From NCBI RefSeq assembly GCF_000619885.1, contig NZ_KK211041.1, forward strand, positions 205,191-269,190: a stretch of DNA of 64,000 bases, written 5' to 3'. The stretch's first letter is position 1; every line of letters begins with the position of its first letter. Below, piece by piece: positions 8,649 to 18,678 of the stretch. Position numbers and translations under genes: made by a program. The stretch is from Balneatrix alpica DSM 16621 (GTDB taxonomy: Bacteria > Pseudomonadota > Gammaproteobacteria > Pseudomonadales > Balneatricaceae). The notes beneath the pieces were generated by a model. That model did not search any database. It was not told the origin of the DNA and saw nothing but the letters and a program-made list of their open reading frames with translations.

Positions 8649-10100
8649 TTATACCTCCGTTTCCACAATCCAGGTGTCTTTACTGCCCCCGCCTTGGGAG
8701 GAGTTCACCACTAAGGAGCCCTTGCGCATCGCTACCCGGGTGAGGCCGCCGGTGGTGACGTAGGTTTTGTCGCTTTGCAAAATAAAGGGGCGCAGATCAA
8801 GGTGGCGCGGCTCAAACCGGCCTTTGCCCACCAGAGTGGGGGCAGTGGAAAGGCTGAGGGTGGGCTGGGCGATATAGTTACGTGGGTTGTCCTGGATCAG
8901 TTTGGCAAACAGGTTTTGCTCTTTCTTAGTGGAGTGGGGGCCAACCAGCATGCCGTAACCGCCGGACTCGTTAGCGGGTTTGACCACCAACTCGTCCAAA
9001 TGGGCTAGCACATAGGCGCGTTGCTCCGGATCATCACAGAGGAAGGTTTTGACGTTGGGCAGAATGGGCTTTTCGTTCAGATAGTATTCGATGATTTGCG
9101 GCACATAGGCGTAAATCACCTTGTCATCGGCTACCCCAGCGCCTGGGGCATTGGCCAGGGCGACATTGCCCTTGCGCCAGGCCCGCATCAGTCCTGGCAC
9201 CCCTAGCATGGAGTCTTTGATAAAGGCTTCCGGATCAATGAAAAGATCATCAATGCGACGGTAGATCACATCCACCCGCTCGGGGCCTTCGATGGTTTTC
9301 ATGTAGACGCAGTCATCACTGGCGACGAACAGGTCACGACCTTCCACCAGTTCGGCCCCCATCTGCTGGGCTAAGAAAGCGTGTTCAAAGTAGGCAGAGT
9401 TGAAGATACCGGGGGTGAGCACCACGATTTCCGGTTGTTCAATTTCCCTGGGCGAGAGCGCCGCCAGGGTATCAAACAGCTGGGAGGTGTAGGTGTTGAC
9501 CGGCAGAATGTTGTCATTCTCAAACAACTCCGGCAGTACCCGCTTGGTAATGGCGCGGTTTTCCAGCATGTAAGACACCCCGGAAGGCACCCGCAGGTTA
9601 TCCTCCAGCACATAGAATTGGCCATCCACATCCCGCACCAAGTCGGTGCCGCAGATATGCGCCCAGACGCCAAAACGGGGATTAATGCCCACGCATTCGG
9701 GGCGGAAGTTTTTCGAGTGTTCAATCAGGTGGGCCGGGAGGATGCCATCTTTGATGATCTGCTGATCATGGTAGAGATCATCAATAAAGCGATTTAATGC
9801 CGTGAGACGCTGGGTGAGACCACGCTCGGTGGTACGCCACTGGCTGGCGGCAATCACCCGGGGGACGATATCAAAGGGCCAGGCACGGTCGATATTGCCC
9901 TCTTCGGTATAGACGGTGAAGCTGATGCCCATCTCACGGATGGTGGCCTCCGCCATCAGGCGGCGTTGTTCCAGCTCTTCATTATCCAGGCTGTTAAGGT
10001 AGCTGATCAGTTTTTCGGCGGGTTGTCTGGGGGCGCCCTGGTGGTCGATCAACTCATCAAACAAGCCGTTGATCTCGTAGTCGTTCCATCTGTTGATCAT
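8649..10100 (-). CDS. Circularly permuted type 2 ATP-grasp protein
   Basis: This 483-residue protein belongs to the DUF404/DUF407 (circularly permuted ATP-grasp) family and is the first gene of the operon. Visible family blocks are HIDEFYLL-type FYVLEDNLRVPSGVSYMLEN, VVLTPGIFNSAYFEHAFLAQ, the nucleotide loop VVKPANESGGYGML, YIAQPTLSLSTAPT, LRPFILQ and NSSQGGGSKDTWIVE near the C-terminus. The predicted activity is ATP-dependent carboxylate-amine ligation in the cytoplasm; the substrate is not known. The ATG at 10100 is preceded by AAGAGGA at about 9 bases. It is followed without a gap by the alpha-E gene, which is the usual pairing for the family. Confidence 0.93.
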   Translation of the reverse strand: MINRWNDYEINGLFDELIDHQGAPRQPAEKLISYLNSLDNEELEQRRLMAEATIREMGISFTVYTEEGNIDRAWPFDIVPRVIAASQWRTTERGLTQRLTALNRFIDDLYHDQQIIKDGILPAHLIEHSKNFRPECVGINPRFGVWAHICGTDLVRDVDGQFYVLEDNLRVPSGVSYMLENRAITKRVLPELFENDNILPVNTYTSQLFDTLAALSPREIEQPEIVVLTPGIFNSAYFEHAFLAQQMGAELVEGRDLFVASDDCVYMKTIEGPERVDVIYRRIDDLFIDPEAFIKDSMLGVPGLMRAWRKGNVALANAPGAGVADDKVIYAYVPQIIEYYLNEKPILPNVKTFLCDDPEQRAYVLAHLDELVVKPANESGGYGMLVGPHSTKKEQNLFAKLIQDNPRNYIAQPTLSLSTAPTLVGKGRFEPRHLDLRPFILQSDKTYVTTGGLTRVAMRKGSLVVNSSQGGGSKDTWIVETEV

Positions 10101-10543
10101 GGAGGAGTGTCCTCTTTATTGGCTAGGCAACGCGGCCTGAGTAAGGGCGATATAGCGCTCACCATAGCGCTTATGCTGATAAGGAGACTGCAACCGCTGT
10201 GCCACCGTCGTGTTGAGCCAGTTGCCTGGATAAAGGGCAGCAAAGCAGGGGCAGGCTGTATCGCTAGACTGGACTGACCCAGTAAGGGGTGATCCTCTTT
10301 GTTAGTGCCAGTGTGAATACAAGTTGAACTAAGGGGTTTGCTAGTCAGTGGATGCTGGATAAATGATCAAACAGGATGCACAAGGCTCCCAAGCAAGCAG
10401 CAGACACTGTATTAAAAGTAGAAGTTGAGGTAGCAGTCGGCAAGTTGAGCTGGGTGCTAGGCTGCTTTGCGGCAGCTTAGGAGGCCAGAGTTTTAGGGTG
10501 TGGATGGAAGGTGAAAAGAGGCAAAGAAAAAAGATGGAGCAGG
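10101..10543. other. Intergenic region upstream of the ATP-grasp operon
   Basis: About 440 bases without a supportable gene, between the first gene of the minus-strand operon and the tRNA terminator. It must carry the operon promoter, but I could not find a convincing -35/-10 pair. A TAATAC-like -10 lies in the reverse complement near 10410. The stretch 10461-10476 can form a weak 5-bp hairpin (GCTGC/GCAGC). No strong palindrome or repeat stands out. Confidence 0.6.
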
Positions 10544-10581
10544 AAAAGAAAAAAGCCAGTGCTCACATGAACACTGGCTTT
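10544..10581 (-). terminator. Intrinsic terminator downstream of tRNA-Ile2
   Basis: A perfect 10-bp inverted repeat (10552-10561 with 10572-10581, 10-base loop) is followed on the minus strand by an uninterrupted T run and then a T-rich stretch. It begins 5 bases after the encoded CCA end of the tRNA. Confidence 0.9.
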
Positions 10582-10586
10582 GAATC

Positions 10587-10662
<76 letters not shown>

Positions 10663-10672
10663 GGCGGGCGCG

Positions 10673-10701
10673 ATTATACATATCCAATATCAGTGTGCCA
10701 A
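10673..10701 (-). promoter_or_regulatory. Promoter of tRNA-Ile2
   Basis: On the minus strand, TTGGCA (10696-10701) and a perfect TATAAT (10673-10678) are separated by exactly 17 bases. The stretch between the -10 and the tRNA is GC-rich (CGCGCCCGCC), the type of discriminator seen at stable-RNA promoters under stringent control. Confidence 0.85.
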
Positions 10702-10850
10702 CCGTTGTAGCGCCCAGGTGGTTTTTATTAGCGGGTTAAGGGAGTGAGCGAAATATCCCCCTCTTTGGATGTCAAAGACCCCTCTTATCTTGCCGCTCTG
10801 ATTGTGCTTGGTCTGAGCTTGAACCAATCTAATTGTAGGCGGAGCAGATC

Positions 10851-12371
10851 ATGAGGGAGGCTGCGATGGGCAAGCACAGAATAGGAGCATGGCTGGGGAA
10901 GATCAGGAGTTGGCGAGGTTGGTTACTGGGGTTGTGGTTATTCACAGGGGCAAGTTGGGCGGTGGATCGGGTGCATTTGGTTTATGTTGCCAATATGCCG
11001 GATGTATTAGCCCCTCAACCAGGGCTGGCAGAGTTAGCGACTTGGCTGGCGGAGCTACGTCGGCAAGGGGAGCCAGTGCTGTTTTTGCACGGTGGCGATT
11101 CGCTGGGGCCGAGTACCTTGGCGTCCTTTGATAAAGGGGCGCACATGATTGATTTGTTGAACATGCTTGAGCCCGATGCGATGGCTATTGCCAAGCGTGA
11201 GTTTGCTTATTTAGAGGATGAGCTGATCCTGCGGATGCAGGAGGCAAGTTTTCCTTTGCTATCCGCTAACCTGCTGGATATGCATGCGGATGAGCCTTTG
11301 CGTGGCAGTGAACAATCTCTGTTGCTGAGCAAGGGGGGGATTAGGATTGGCATCGTGGCGGTCACCTCAGAAGAGGTAAAAGCGGAGTACCTTGCTCCCC
11401 GTACTCAGGTGCTGGAGCCATTAGAAGTGCTGCGCCAGCAGGTTGCTCAGTTAAAGCAGCAGGGTGCAGAACTGGTTGTGCTGATGGCGGATTTTGCCGA
11501 TGACAATCTACGCCAACTGGCACGGGATTTGGGGGTTAGTGTGCTGCTGGAGGCACGCTCACAGCAGCTGGAATTAAGTCAGGAACCTGACTTTATCCGA
11601 GTCGCCACAGGCTCCATGCGTACCTATGGTGTTTATCTGCAGCTGTGTCGAGGTTGTTCTAAGCAGGAGTGGCAAGTTGAAGCGCATCTTCGCTATCTCG
11701 GCCATTTAGGCGCCAGCCGGGAGTTTAGCCAGCGTGTGCAGGACTACCAGCAGCGCTTAGATGCGTTGCTCAGTGTCGAGTTAGGTATCAGCTTAATGCC
11801 ACTGGATACCCGTCGCAGTAGCGTTCGTTCTGGTGAAACCGCCTTTGGCAATTTAGTGGCGGATGCCATGCGTCATCATGTGCAGGCTGAGCTGGCGTTC
11901 TTTAATGCCGGTAGTATCCGCGGTGATCGTCAGTACCCCGCGAAGACCCCCATTAGCCGAGGACTGTTACAGCGGGAGTTGCCATTTGCTAATCAGGTGG
12001 TGTTGGTTGAGCTCAGTGGCGAGCAGATTTGGCAGGCACTGGAGCATAGTGTCAGTCGTGTCGACGAACTGAAGGGGCGCTTTTTGCAATTGGCGAATAT
12101 GCAAGTTGAGTGGGAGCCGTTGGCACCCCAAGGACAGCGTATTCGAGCGGTGACGGTGGCGGGAAAGCCACTTGAGTTAGCCAAAAATTATCGAGTGGCG
12201 ACTTACGATTATTTAATTGCTGGGGGGGATGATTTTGCCATGTTAAATGCAGCCAAAATCTTGACGCCAAGTTATGAGCGTTTGCAGGTGTGGGAGGTTG
12301 TCGCTGCCTATGTCCAGCAGCAGGCTGAAATATCTCCACGCCTGGAAGGGCGCTGGAAAGTACTGAAATAG
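10851..12371 (+). CDS. UshA-like periplasmic metallophosphatase homologue with lost metal ligands
   Basis: A 506-residue protein with the two-domain plan of the 5'-nucleotidase (UshA) family. A signal peptide (hydrophobic WLLGLWLFTGASWA, cut near residue 37) is followed by a calcineurin-like domain and a 5'-nucleotidase C-terminal domain. The C-terminal substrate pocket looks kept: AFGNLVADAMR, FFNAGSIRGD, LPFANQVVLVELSG, YDYLIAGGDDF. The N-terminal metal site looks destroyed. The DxH motif is replaced by VYVANMPD, GNHEFD by AKREFA, the HxGH region by LMADFAD and GHSQ by ARSQ; only GGD (Asp83) remains. It is probably not an active phosphatase and may be a periplasmic binding protein. It is 9 bases from a sensor kinase gene, so a ligand-presenting role is a reasonable inference. 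Start codons at 10851 and 10866 both have good ribosome sites. Confidence 0.85.
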   Translation: MREAAMGKHRIGAWLGKIRSWRGWLLGLWLFTGASWAVDRVHLVYVANMPDVLAPQPGLAELATWLAELRRQGEPVLFLHGGDSLGPSTLASFDKGAHMIDLLNMLEPDAMAIAKREFAYLEDELILRMQEASFPLLSANLLDMHADEPLRGSEQSLLLSKGGIRIGIVAVTSEEVKAEYLAPRTQVLEPLEVLRQQVAQLKQQGAELVVLMADFADDNLRQLARDLGVSVLLEARSQQLELSQEPDFIRVATGSMRTYGVYLQLCRGCSKQEWQVEAHLRYLGHLGASREFSQRVQDYQQRLDALLSVELGISLMPLDTRRSSVRSGETAFGNLVADAMRHHVQAELAFFNAGSIRGDRQYPAKTPISRGLLQRELPFANQVVLVELSGEQIWQALEHSVSRVDELKGRFLQLANMQVEWEPLAPQGQRIRAVTVAGKPLELAKNYRVATYDYLIAGGDDFAMLNAAKILTPSYERLQVWEVVAAYVQQQAEISPRLEGRWKVLK

Positions 12372-12380
12372 TAGGTGCTA

Positions 12381-15341
12381 ATGGCTACCCCAATGGTTGC
12401 TTTACCCTGGTCTAGACGTATCGCCACTAAGGTGGGGGCTGGGGTGCTGTCGATGCTACTTGCCGTGTTCCTGATGGGCGGGCTCTATCTTTACGATATG
12501 AGGCGCTACCAGCAGCAGGTCGATGAGTTAGTGTCGATCGCGATGCCGAAGATGGTCAGTGCCAGTCAATTGGCGACGGCATTGCAGCAACTGTTGCCGT
12601 TGTTAGAGCGGTTGGAAAATGTGGATAGCCCCCCTTTGCGACGTTTGGTGGTGGTGGAAATTGAGTCGCACCTTCAGCAAGTGGAAGCTCTGCAGGAAGC
12701 GTTGGTTAGTCGTGCGCCCAATTGGACGCAGGCTGCCAGTTCGGCTGGTTTGTTAGTCACGTTGCGTGGCTCCGTGGAGGCACTCGATAGACAAGTGCAG
12801 ATCGCATTAGAGCTGGCGCAGGGAGTGAAAATTCAGGTGCGGGAGCTGCGTGACTGGGTGGATGAGCTAGAGCGCGCTGAACAAGCGGGTGCAGGCAGTG
12901 TGTTGCCTTGGCGTCAGCATAGTAAACAGTTGATGGTGCACTTGTTGGCTGGTTTGGGGCCAATGTCATTACGTGAGTTGAAAAGCTTCAAGCAGGCGTT
13001 GCTATTGGAGTTACAGCAAAGCACTGCATTAGCCAAGGCCGTCCCGCCACCACTCCAGGGCTGGGTGACTAAACAGCAGCACCGTTTGCAGGCCTATGTG
13101 CAGGGCGAGCAGGGGTTGCTGTTATTACTGGAGCGCCAGCAGCAGGTACTGAGCCGTGTGCAAGGTCTGGGTCAGCAGGCACGGTTGCTGGTGGAAGAAG
13201 GGGTACGGGCCAGCAGTCTGTTGCAAAACCAAACAGCAGCGGCGATTGAGGAATCGGCGGCCGCATTGTCACTGCGACGCCAGCAAAGTCTGGGGGTGAT
13301 TGCTGCCAGTGTCGGCGCTGCCTCAATCTTAGTGGTGGCATTGTTTTTTTATATCCGTCGCGCACTGAGTAACCGCTTGACCCGCCTGAATACTGTCATG
13401 TTGCAACGCTTGGAAGGGGTGCAGCAGGATTTTGATTTGGGAGGAGTGGATGAGCTGAATCAGATTGCAGCCACCATTGATTACTTTCAAAAAGAGAGTG
13501 AAGAGCGGCGGCGCCAGGTTGAGCAAAGTGAGCAGCAGTACCGACGGGTGCTGGATGGTGCCTCCCAGTTAATTTTAATTACCCGGGCAGAAGAGGTGCT
13601 CTATTTTAATCGGTCGTTCGCCGATACTTTTGCTGACTTTGCCGCCCAAGCCTATGCCCCGGTGTTACTCCAGTTGCTATCCCTGAGCCATCACGCCTCC
13701 ATCGAGACCGAGCGTCACAATCGCTTTGAGTTGAACTTACATGGGCAACAATGGTGGTTTGAGGTGGAGGTGCGTCCACTGGCCTGGGGCAAGATTGCCG
13801 CCGTGCAGACCTCACTTAACAATGTGACGGATGCTGTGCAGGCAGAGCAAGCACTGCAGCAGGCCAAGCGTCAGGCTGAGCAGGTGGCGAAGATGAAGAC
13901 TGACTTTTTAACCTCCATGAGTCATGAGCTGCGCACGCCGATGAATGGCATTATCGCCATGACGGAAATGCTTAATCAGCAAGTGACCGCTAGTGAACCG
14001 CGTCGTTTGCTCCAAGTGATTCATAACTCCTCGCAAGTGCTGCTCAATGTTATTAACGATGTTTTGGACTTCTCCCGTTTGGAAGCAGGTAAGTTGTCGT
14101 TAGTTGAGGATGAGTTTGATCTTTATCACCTGCATGAATCTGCCTTGGAAATGGTTGCCATGGCCGCGGCGGAAAAGAGCTTACAGCTGCAGCTCTTTAT
14201 TGCCCCTGAAGTGCCGGAGCGGTTATGGGGGGATGAGGGACGATTGCGTCAGGTGTTGCTTAACCTGCTGGGTAATGCAATTAAGTTTACTGAGCAAGGT
14301 GAGGTGCAGCTGCGGGTAAGCTGGCAGCAGCAAGGTGAGTTAGGTGAGTTACAGGTGGCGGTGGTGGATACGGGCATTGGGATTCCCGCTGATGCTCAGG
14401 AGCGGTTATTTCAGCCGTTCTCTCAGGCAGATAGCTCTGTTTCCCGTCGCTACGGTGGCTCGGGTTTGGGCCTCAGTATCGCTAGCCGCTTATTAGAGCT
14501 GATGGGAGGGGCGATCAGTTTACGTAGCCAGGAGGGTGTAGGAAGCGAGTTCTTCTTTAGTGTGCCGATTAAAACCTATCAGCGCCTACAACCTGGCATT
14601 TGGCAGGGTATTAATCTTGGTCTGGCGTTGCCGCCTGCAAGGGCGACAGAGCTGGCGCAGGAGCTGCGTGGGCGAGGGGCCATTGTTCGCGTATTGCCGG
14701 TGATGCCGGCAGGGGAGTGGTGGCAGGCATGGCAAAGCTGTCGTCCAGGCTATTTGTTAGTGGATCAGCAGTATTGGCAGCAGGTGCCGCGACAACAGAT
14801 GGGCTTAAAAGAGGGCGAACGAATTTTTGTATTGCGTCCTTTTAACCAATTAGAAGATGAGCGTGGCGTGGGGGTTGAAGCATTAACTTGGCCGCTTAAC
14901 CGCAGTGAGTTGTTAGGACGGATTAAACGCCCGCAGCAGGCACAGAAAAAAGAGGAGAGCTTTCCGCGTTTGGGTGCGGCGAAGGTACTGGTGGTGGAAG
15001 ACAACCAGGTGAACCAGTTTGTGATTATGCAAATGCTCAAGCGTTTAGGGGTCGCGGCGGTTTTGAGTCCGGAGGGTAAGGATGCGCTGACGAAGCTGCA
15101 GACGGGGGATTTTGGTTTAGTCATTACTGACTTGCACATGCCCGTGATGGATGGCTTAGCTCTTGCTCAGGCTATTCGAAGTCAATCAGGTCCGCAGCGG
15201 GATGTGCCTATTATTGCGTTATCGGCAGATATCCTGCCGGAAACCTTGCAAAAGTGTGAAGAGGTAGGGATAAATTTGCATCTTGGTAAACCTGTAACCT
15301 TTGCGAGTCTGTTGCAGGCTTTGCATCGTTGCCTGGGCTAA
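12381..15341 (+). CDS. Hybrid sensor histidine kinase with large periplasmic domain
   Basis: A membrane-bound hybrid kinase of about 986 residues. Transmembrane segment 1 is near residues 15-38, then comes a ~275-residue helical periplasmic region rich in Gln and Leu, transmembrane segment 2 near 317-340 and a HAMP-like linker. A PAS-like segment follows near 390-490, then a HisKA domain with the phospho-acceptor His (about residue 515) in MSHELRTPMNG. The ATPase domain has NLLGNAIKFTEQG, DTGIGIP and GGSGLGLSIA. A C-terminal receiver carries VEDNQVNQ and the acceptor Asp (about 917) in ITDLHMPVMDG. I prefer ATG 12381 (TAGG five bases upstream) over the in-frame GTG at 12375, which has no ribosome site. 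It sits between the UshA-like gene and a receiver-GGDEF gene, so all three are probably one pathway. The stimulus is not known. Confidence 0.93.
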   Translation: MATPMVALPWSRRIATKVGAGVLSMLLAVFLMGGLYLYDMRRYQQQVDELVSIAMPKMVSASQLATALQQLLPLLERLENVDSPPLRRLVVVEIESHLQQVEALQEALVSRAPNWTQAASSAGLLVTLRGSVEALDRQVQIALELAQGVKIQVRELRDWVDELERAEQAGAGSVLPWRQHSKQLMVHLLAGLGPMSLRELKSFKQALLLELQQSTALAKAVPPPLQGWVTKQQHRLQAYVQGEQGLLLLLERQQQVLSRVQGLGQQARLLVEEGVRASSLLQNQTAAAIEESAAALSLRRQQSLGVIAASVGAASILVVALFFYIRRALSNRLTRLNTVMLQRLEGVQQDFDLGGVDELNQIAATIDYFQKESEERRRQVEQSEQQYRRVLDGASQLILITRAEEVLYFNRSFADTFADFAAQAYAPVLLQLLSLSHHASIETERHNRFELNLHGQQWWFEVEVRPLAWGKIAAVQTSLNNVTDAVQAEQALQQAKRQAEQVAKMKTDFLTSMSHELRTPMNGIIAMTEMLNQQVTASEPRRLLQVIHNSSQVLLNVINDVLDFSRLEAGKLSLVEDEFDLYHLHESALEMVAMAAAEKSLQLQLFIAPEVPERLWGDEGRLRQVLLNLLGNAIKFTEQGEVQLRVSWQQQGELGELQVAVVDTGIGIPADAQERLFQPFSQADSSVSRRYGGSGLGLSIASRLLELMGGAISLRSQEGVGSEFFFSVPIKTYQRLQPGIWQGINLGLALPPARATELAQELRGRGAIVRVLPVMPAGEWWQAWQSCRPGYLLVDQQYWQQVPRQQMGLKEGERIFVLRPFNQLEDERGVGVEALTWPLNRSELLGRIKRPQQAQKKEESFPRLGAAKVLVVEDNQVNQFVIMQMLKRLGVAAVLSPEGKDALTKLQTGDFGLVITDLHMPVMDGLALAQAIRSQSGPQRDVPIIALSADILPETLQKCEEVGINLHLGKPVTFASLLQALHRCLG

Positions 15342-15386
15342 AGAGCGAGTGCAAGTGGATATCCCCGAGCATAAAGGAGTGAGCGG

Positions 15387-16604
15387 ATGGCGGTAACGAC
15401 AGCGATTGACTTGCTGTTACCAAAAGAGGAGGCGGAAGCCCTAAGTGGCATCATGCGCCCTTATGGTTATGAAGTCAGATTGCTTGCTGACTTGCAGGAC
15501 TCCGTAGCGGCAGAGGCAGGGCAGAGACTGTTGGTGGCCGACATGCAGATGTTGGCGAACTCAGCCTCTTCCGATGGCTATGGCACAGTACTGTTAGTTG
15601 CCGATGAGCAAGATGTGCAAACCCGCCTACAGGCGATCCGGATGGGAGCGGAGGGTTTTTTCTATCGTCCTATCCAAGCGTTTCGGTTATTGGACCATAT
15701 TGATCGCCTCTTGGAAGAGACAGACCCTTCCCCTTACAAAGTGTTGATGATGGAGGATGATCCTGTCTCGGCGATGTTGACCACCAAGCTCCTCACCAAG
15801 TCGGGGATGGAGGTTCAGCGTGTTGAAGATCCCTTGCAGGTACTGGATGTGCTTTACCGTTTTCGTCCTGACGTTGCGCTTTTGGATCTCTATATGCCGG
15901 ATTGTACTGGGGATGAGTTGGCCCAGGTCATTCGTCAGCAAGAGGCTTTCGATAGTCTGCCGATCATGTTTTTGTCGGCAGAAAAAGAGTTGGGGCGTCA
16001 GCGCCAAGCGCTGGCTACTGGCGGTGATGACTTTATCAGTAAGCCATTTAAGCCGGATCAGTTGGTGTCTTTAGTGCTATCGCGGGCGCAGCGGATGCGG
16101 CAATTACGCAACCTGGTGCAACAAGATCGTATGACCCACTTGTTGACCCATGCCAGTTTTAAAGAGGTACTGGATCAGGAGTTGCGTGCTAAACAGGAAC
16201 GCCCAGTGCTGAGCCTGATTATGCTCGATATCGATCGCTTTAAGAGCATTAATGATAATTATGGCCATGCAGCTGGTGACGTGGTGATTAAGTCACTGGC
16301 GCGCTTGTTGAAACAGCGTGGACCGGCTGGAGCCTATATCAGCCGTTACGGCGGTGAGGAGTTTGCGTTGGCCTTACCGGGTTATAGCAAAGAGCAGGCT
16401 GTGGCGGTGGCTGAACTTTTGTTGGCGCTTTTTGGCAGTATCAGTATGCCAGTCACTGATCAGGATAGAGTGTTTGTCACTTTTAGTGCCGGGGTGAGTA
16501 GTCTTCAGCCCGGTCAGCGGATTGAGCAGATGTTGGCAGAGGCCGATGCAGCTTTGTATGAGGCGAAAAAACAGGGGCGTAACCGAGTTTGCGCAGCTCC
16601 CTGA
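15387..16604 (+). CDS. Response regulator with two receiver domains and a GGDEF diguanylate cyclase
   Basis: A 405-residue cytoplasmic output protein. Residues 1-110 are a degenerate receiver: the acidic pair is replaced by LLLP and the conserved Lys by Arg in FFYRPI, though an Asp remains in VADMQM. Residues 117-235 are a normal receiver, with MMEDD, the acceptor Asp167 in LLDLYMP and SKPF. Residues 245-405 are a GGDEF domain with the active motif GGEEF (about 322-326) preceded by SRY. It should make cyclic di-GMP when phosphorylated. The inhibitory RxxD site expected just before the motif is absent (PAGA is found there), so product inhibition at that site is unlikely. AAGGAG lies 7 bases before the ATG. 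It is probably phosphorylated by the hybrid kinase 45 bases upstream. Confidence 0.93.
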   Translation: MAVTTAIDLLLPKEEAEALSGIMRPYGYEVRLLADLQDSVAAEAGQRLLVADMQMLANSASSDGYGTVLLVADEQDVQTRLQAIRMGAEGFFYRPIQAFRLLDHIDRLLEETDPSPYKVLMMEDDPVSAMLTTKLLTKSGMEVQRVEDPLQVLDVLYRFRPDVALLDLYMPDCTGDELAQVIRQQEAFDSLPIMFLSAEKELGRQRQALATGGDDFISKPFKPDQLVSLVLSRAQRMRQLRNLVQQDRMTHLLTHASFKEVLDQELRAKQERPVLSLIMLDIDRFKSINDNYGHAAGDVVIKSLARLLKQRGPAGAYISRYGGEEFALALPGYSKEQAVAVAELLLALFGSISMPVTDQDRVFVTFSAGVSSLQPGQRIEQMLAEADAALYEAKKQGRNRVCAAP

Positions 16605-16624
16605 TAGGCTGGATGTAGATAAAC

Positions 16625-16649
16625 AAAAAGGCGCTAAGTGCGCCTTTTT
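16625..16649. terminator. Bidirectional intrinsic terminator
   Basis: A perfect 10-bp inverted repeat (16625-16634 with 16640-16649, loop TAAGT) has an A run on the left and a T run on the right. It can therefore stop transcription from the diguanylate cyclase gene and, in the other direction, from rpoD, which ends at 16670. Confidence 0.9.
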
Positions 16650-16669
16650 GTTGTGCTGCCCGTTACGGC

Positions 16670-18517
<1,848 letters not shown>

Positions 18518-18563
18518 AGGTACCCTTCAGAAGCAAGTGACGCGAGTGAAAACAAAGCCGCGT

Positions 18564-18569
18564 ATTATA
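18564..18569 (-). promoter_or_regulatory. Probable -10 element of an rpoD-proximal promoter
   Basis: A perfect TATAAT lies on the minus strand 46 bases before the rpoD start codon. The best -35 candidate, CTGGCA, is at a long 19-base spacing, so the promoter is likely but its -35 is not settled. An extra promoter for rpoD inside the operon is known in E. coli. Confidence 0.5.
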
Positions 18570-18678
18570 GCTCAAGCGACCACTGGGGTGCCAGACGCAT
18601 GAGCATTGACAGCTATACTTTTTTGTGTTGTGAAACAATATTCTAGCTTAATTGAGCCGGGCTGCCGCCTTTTCAAGG

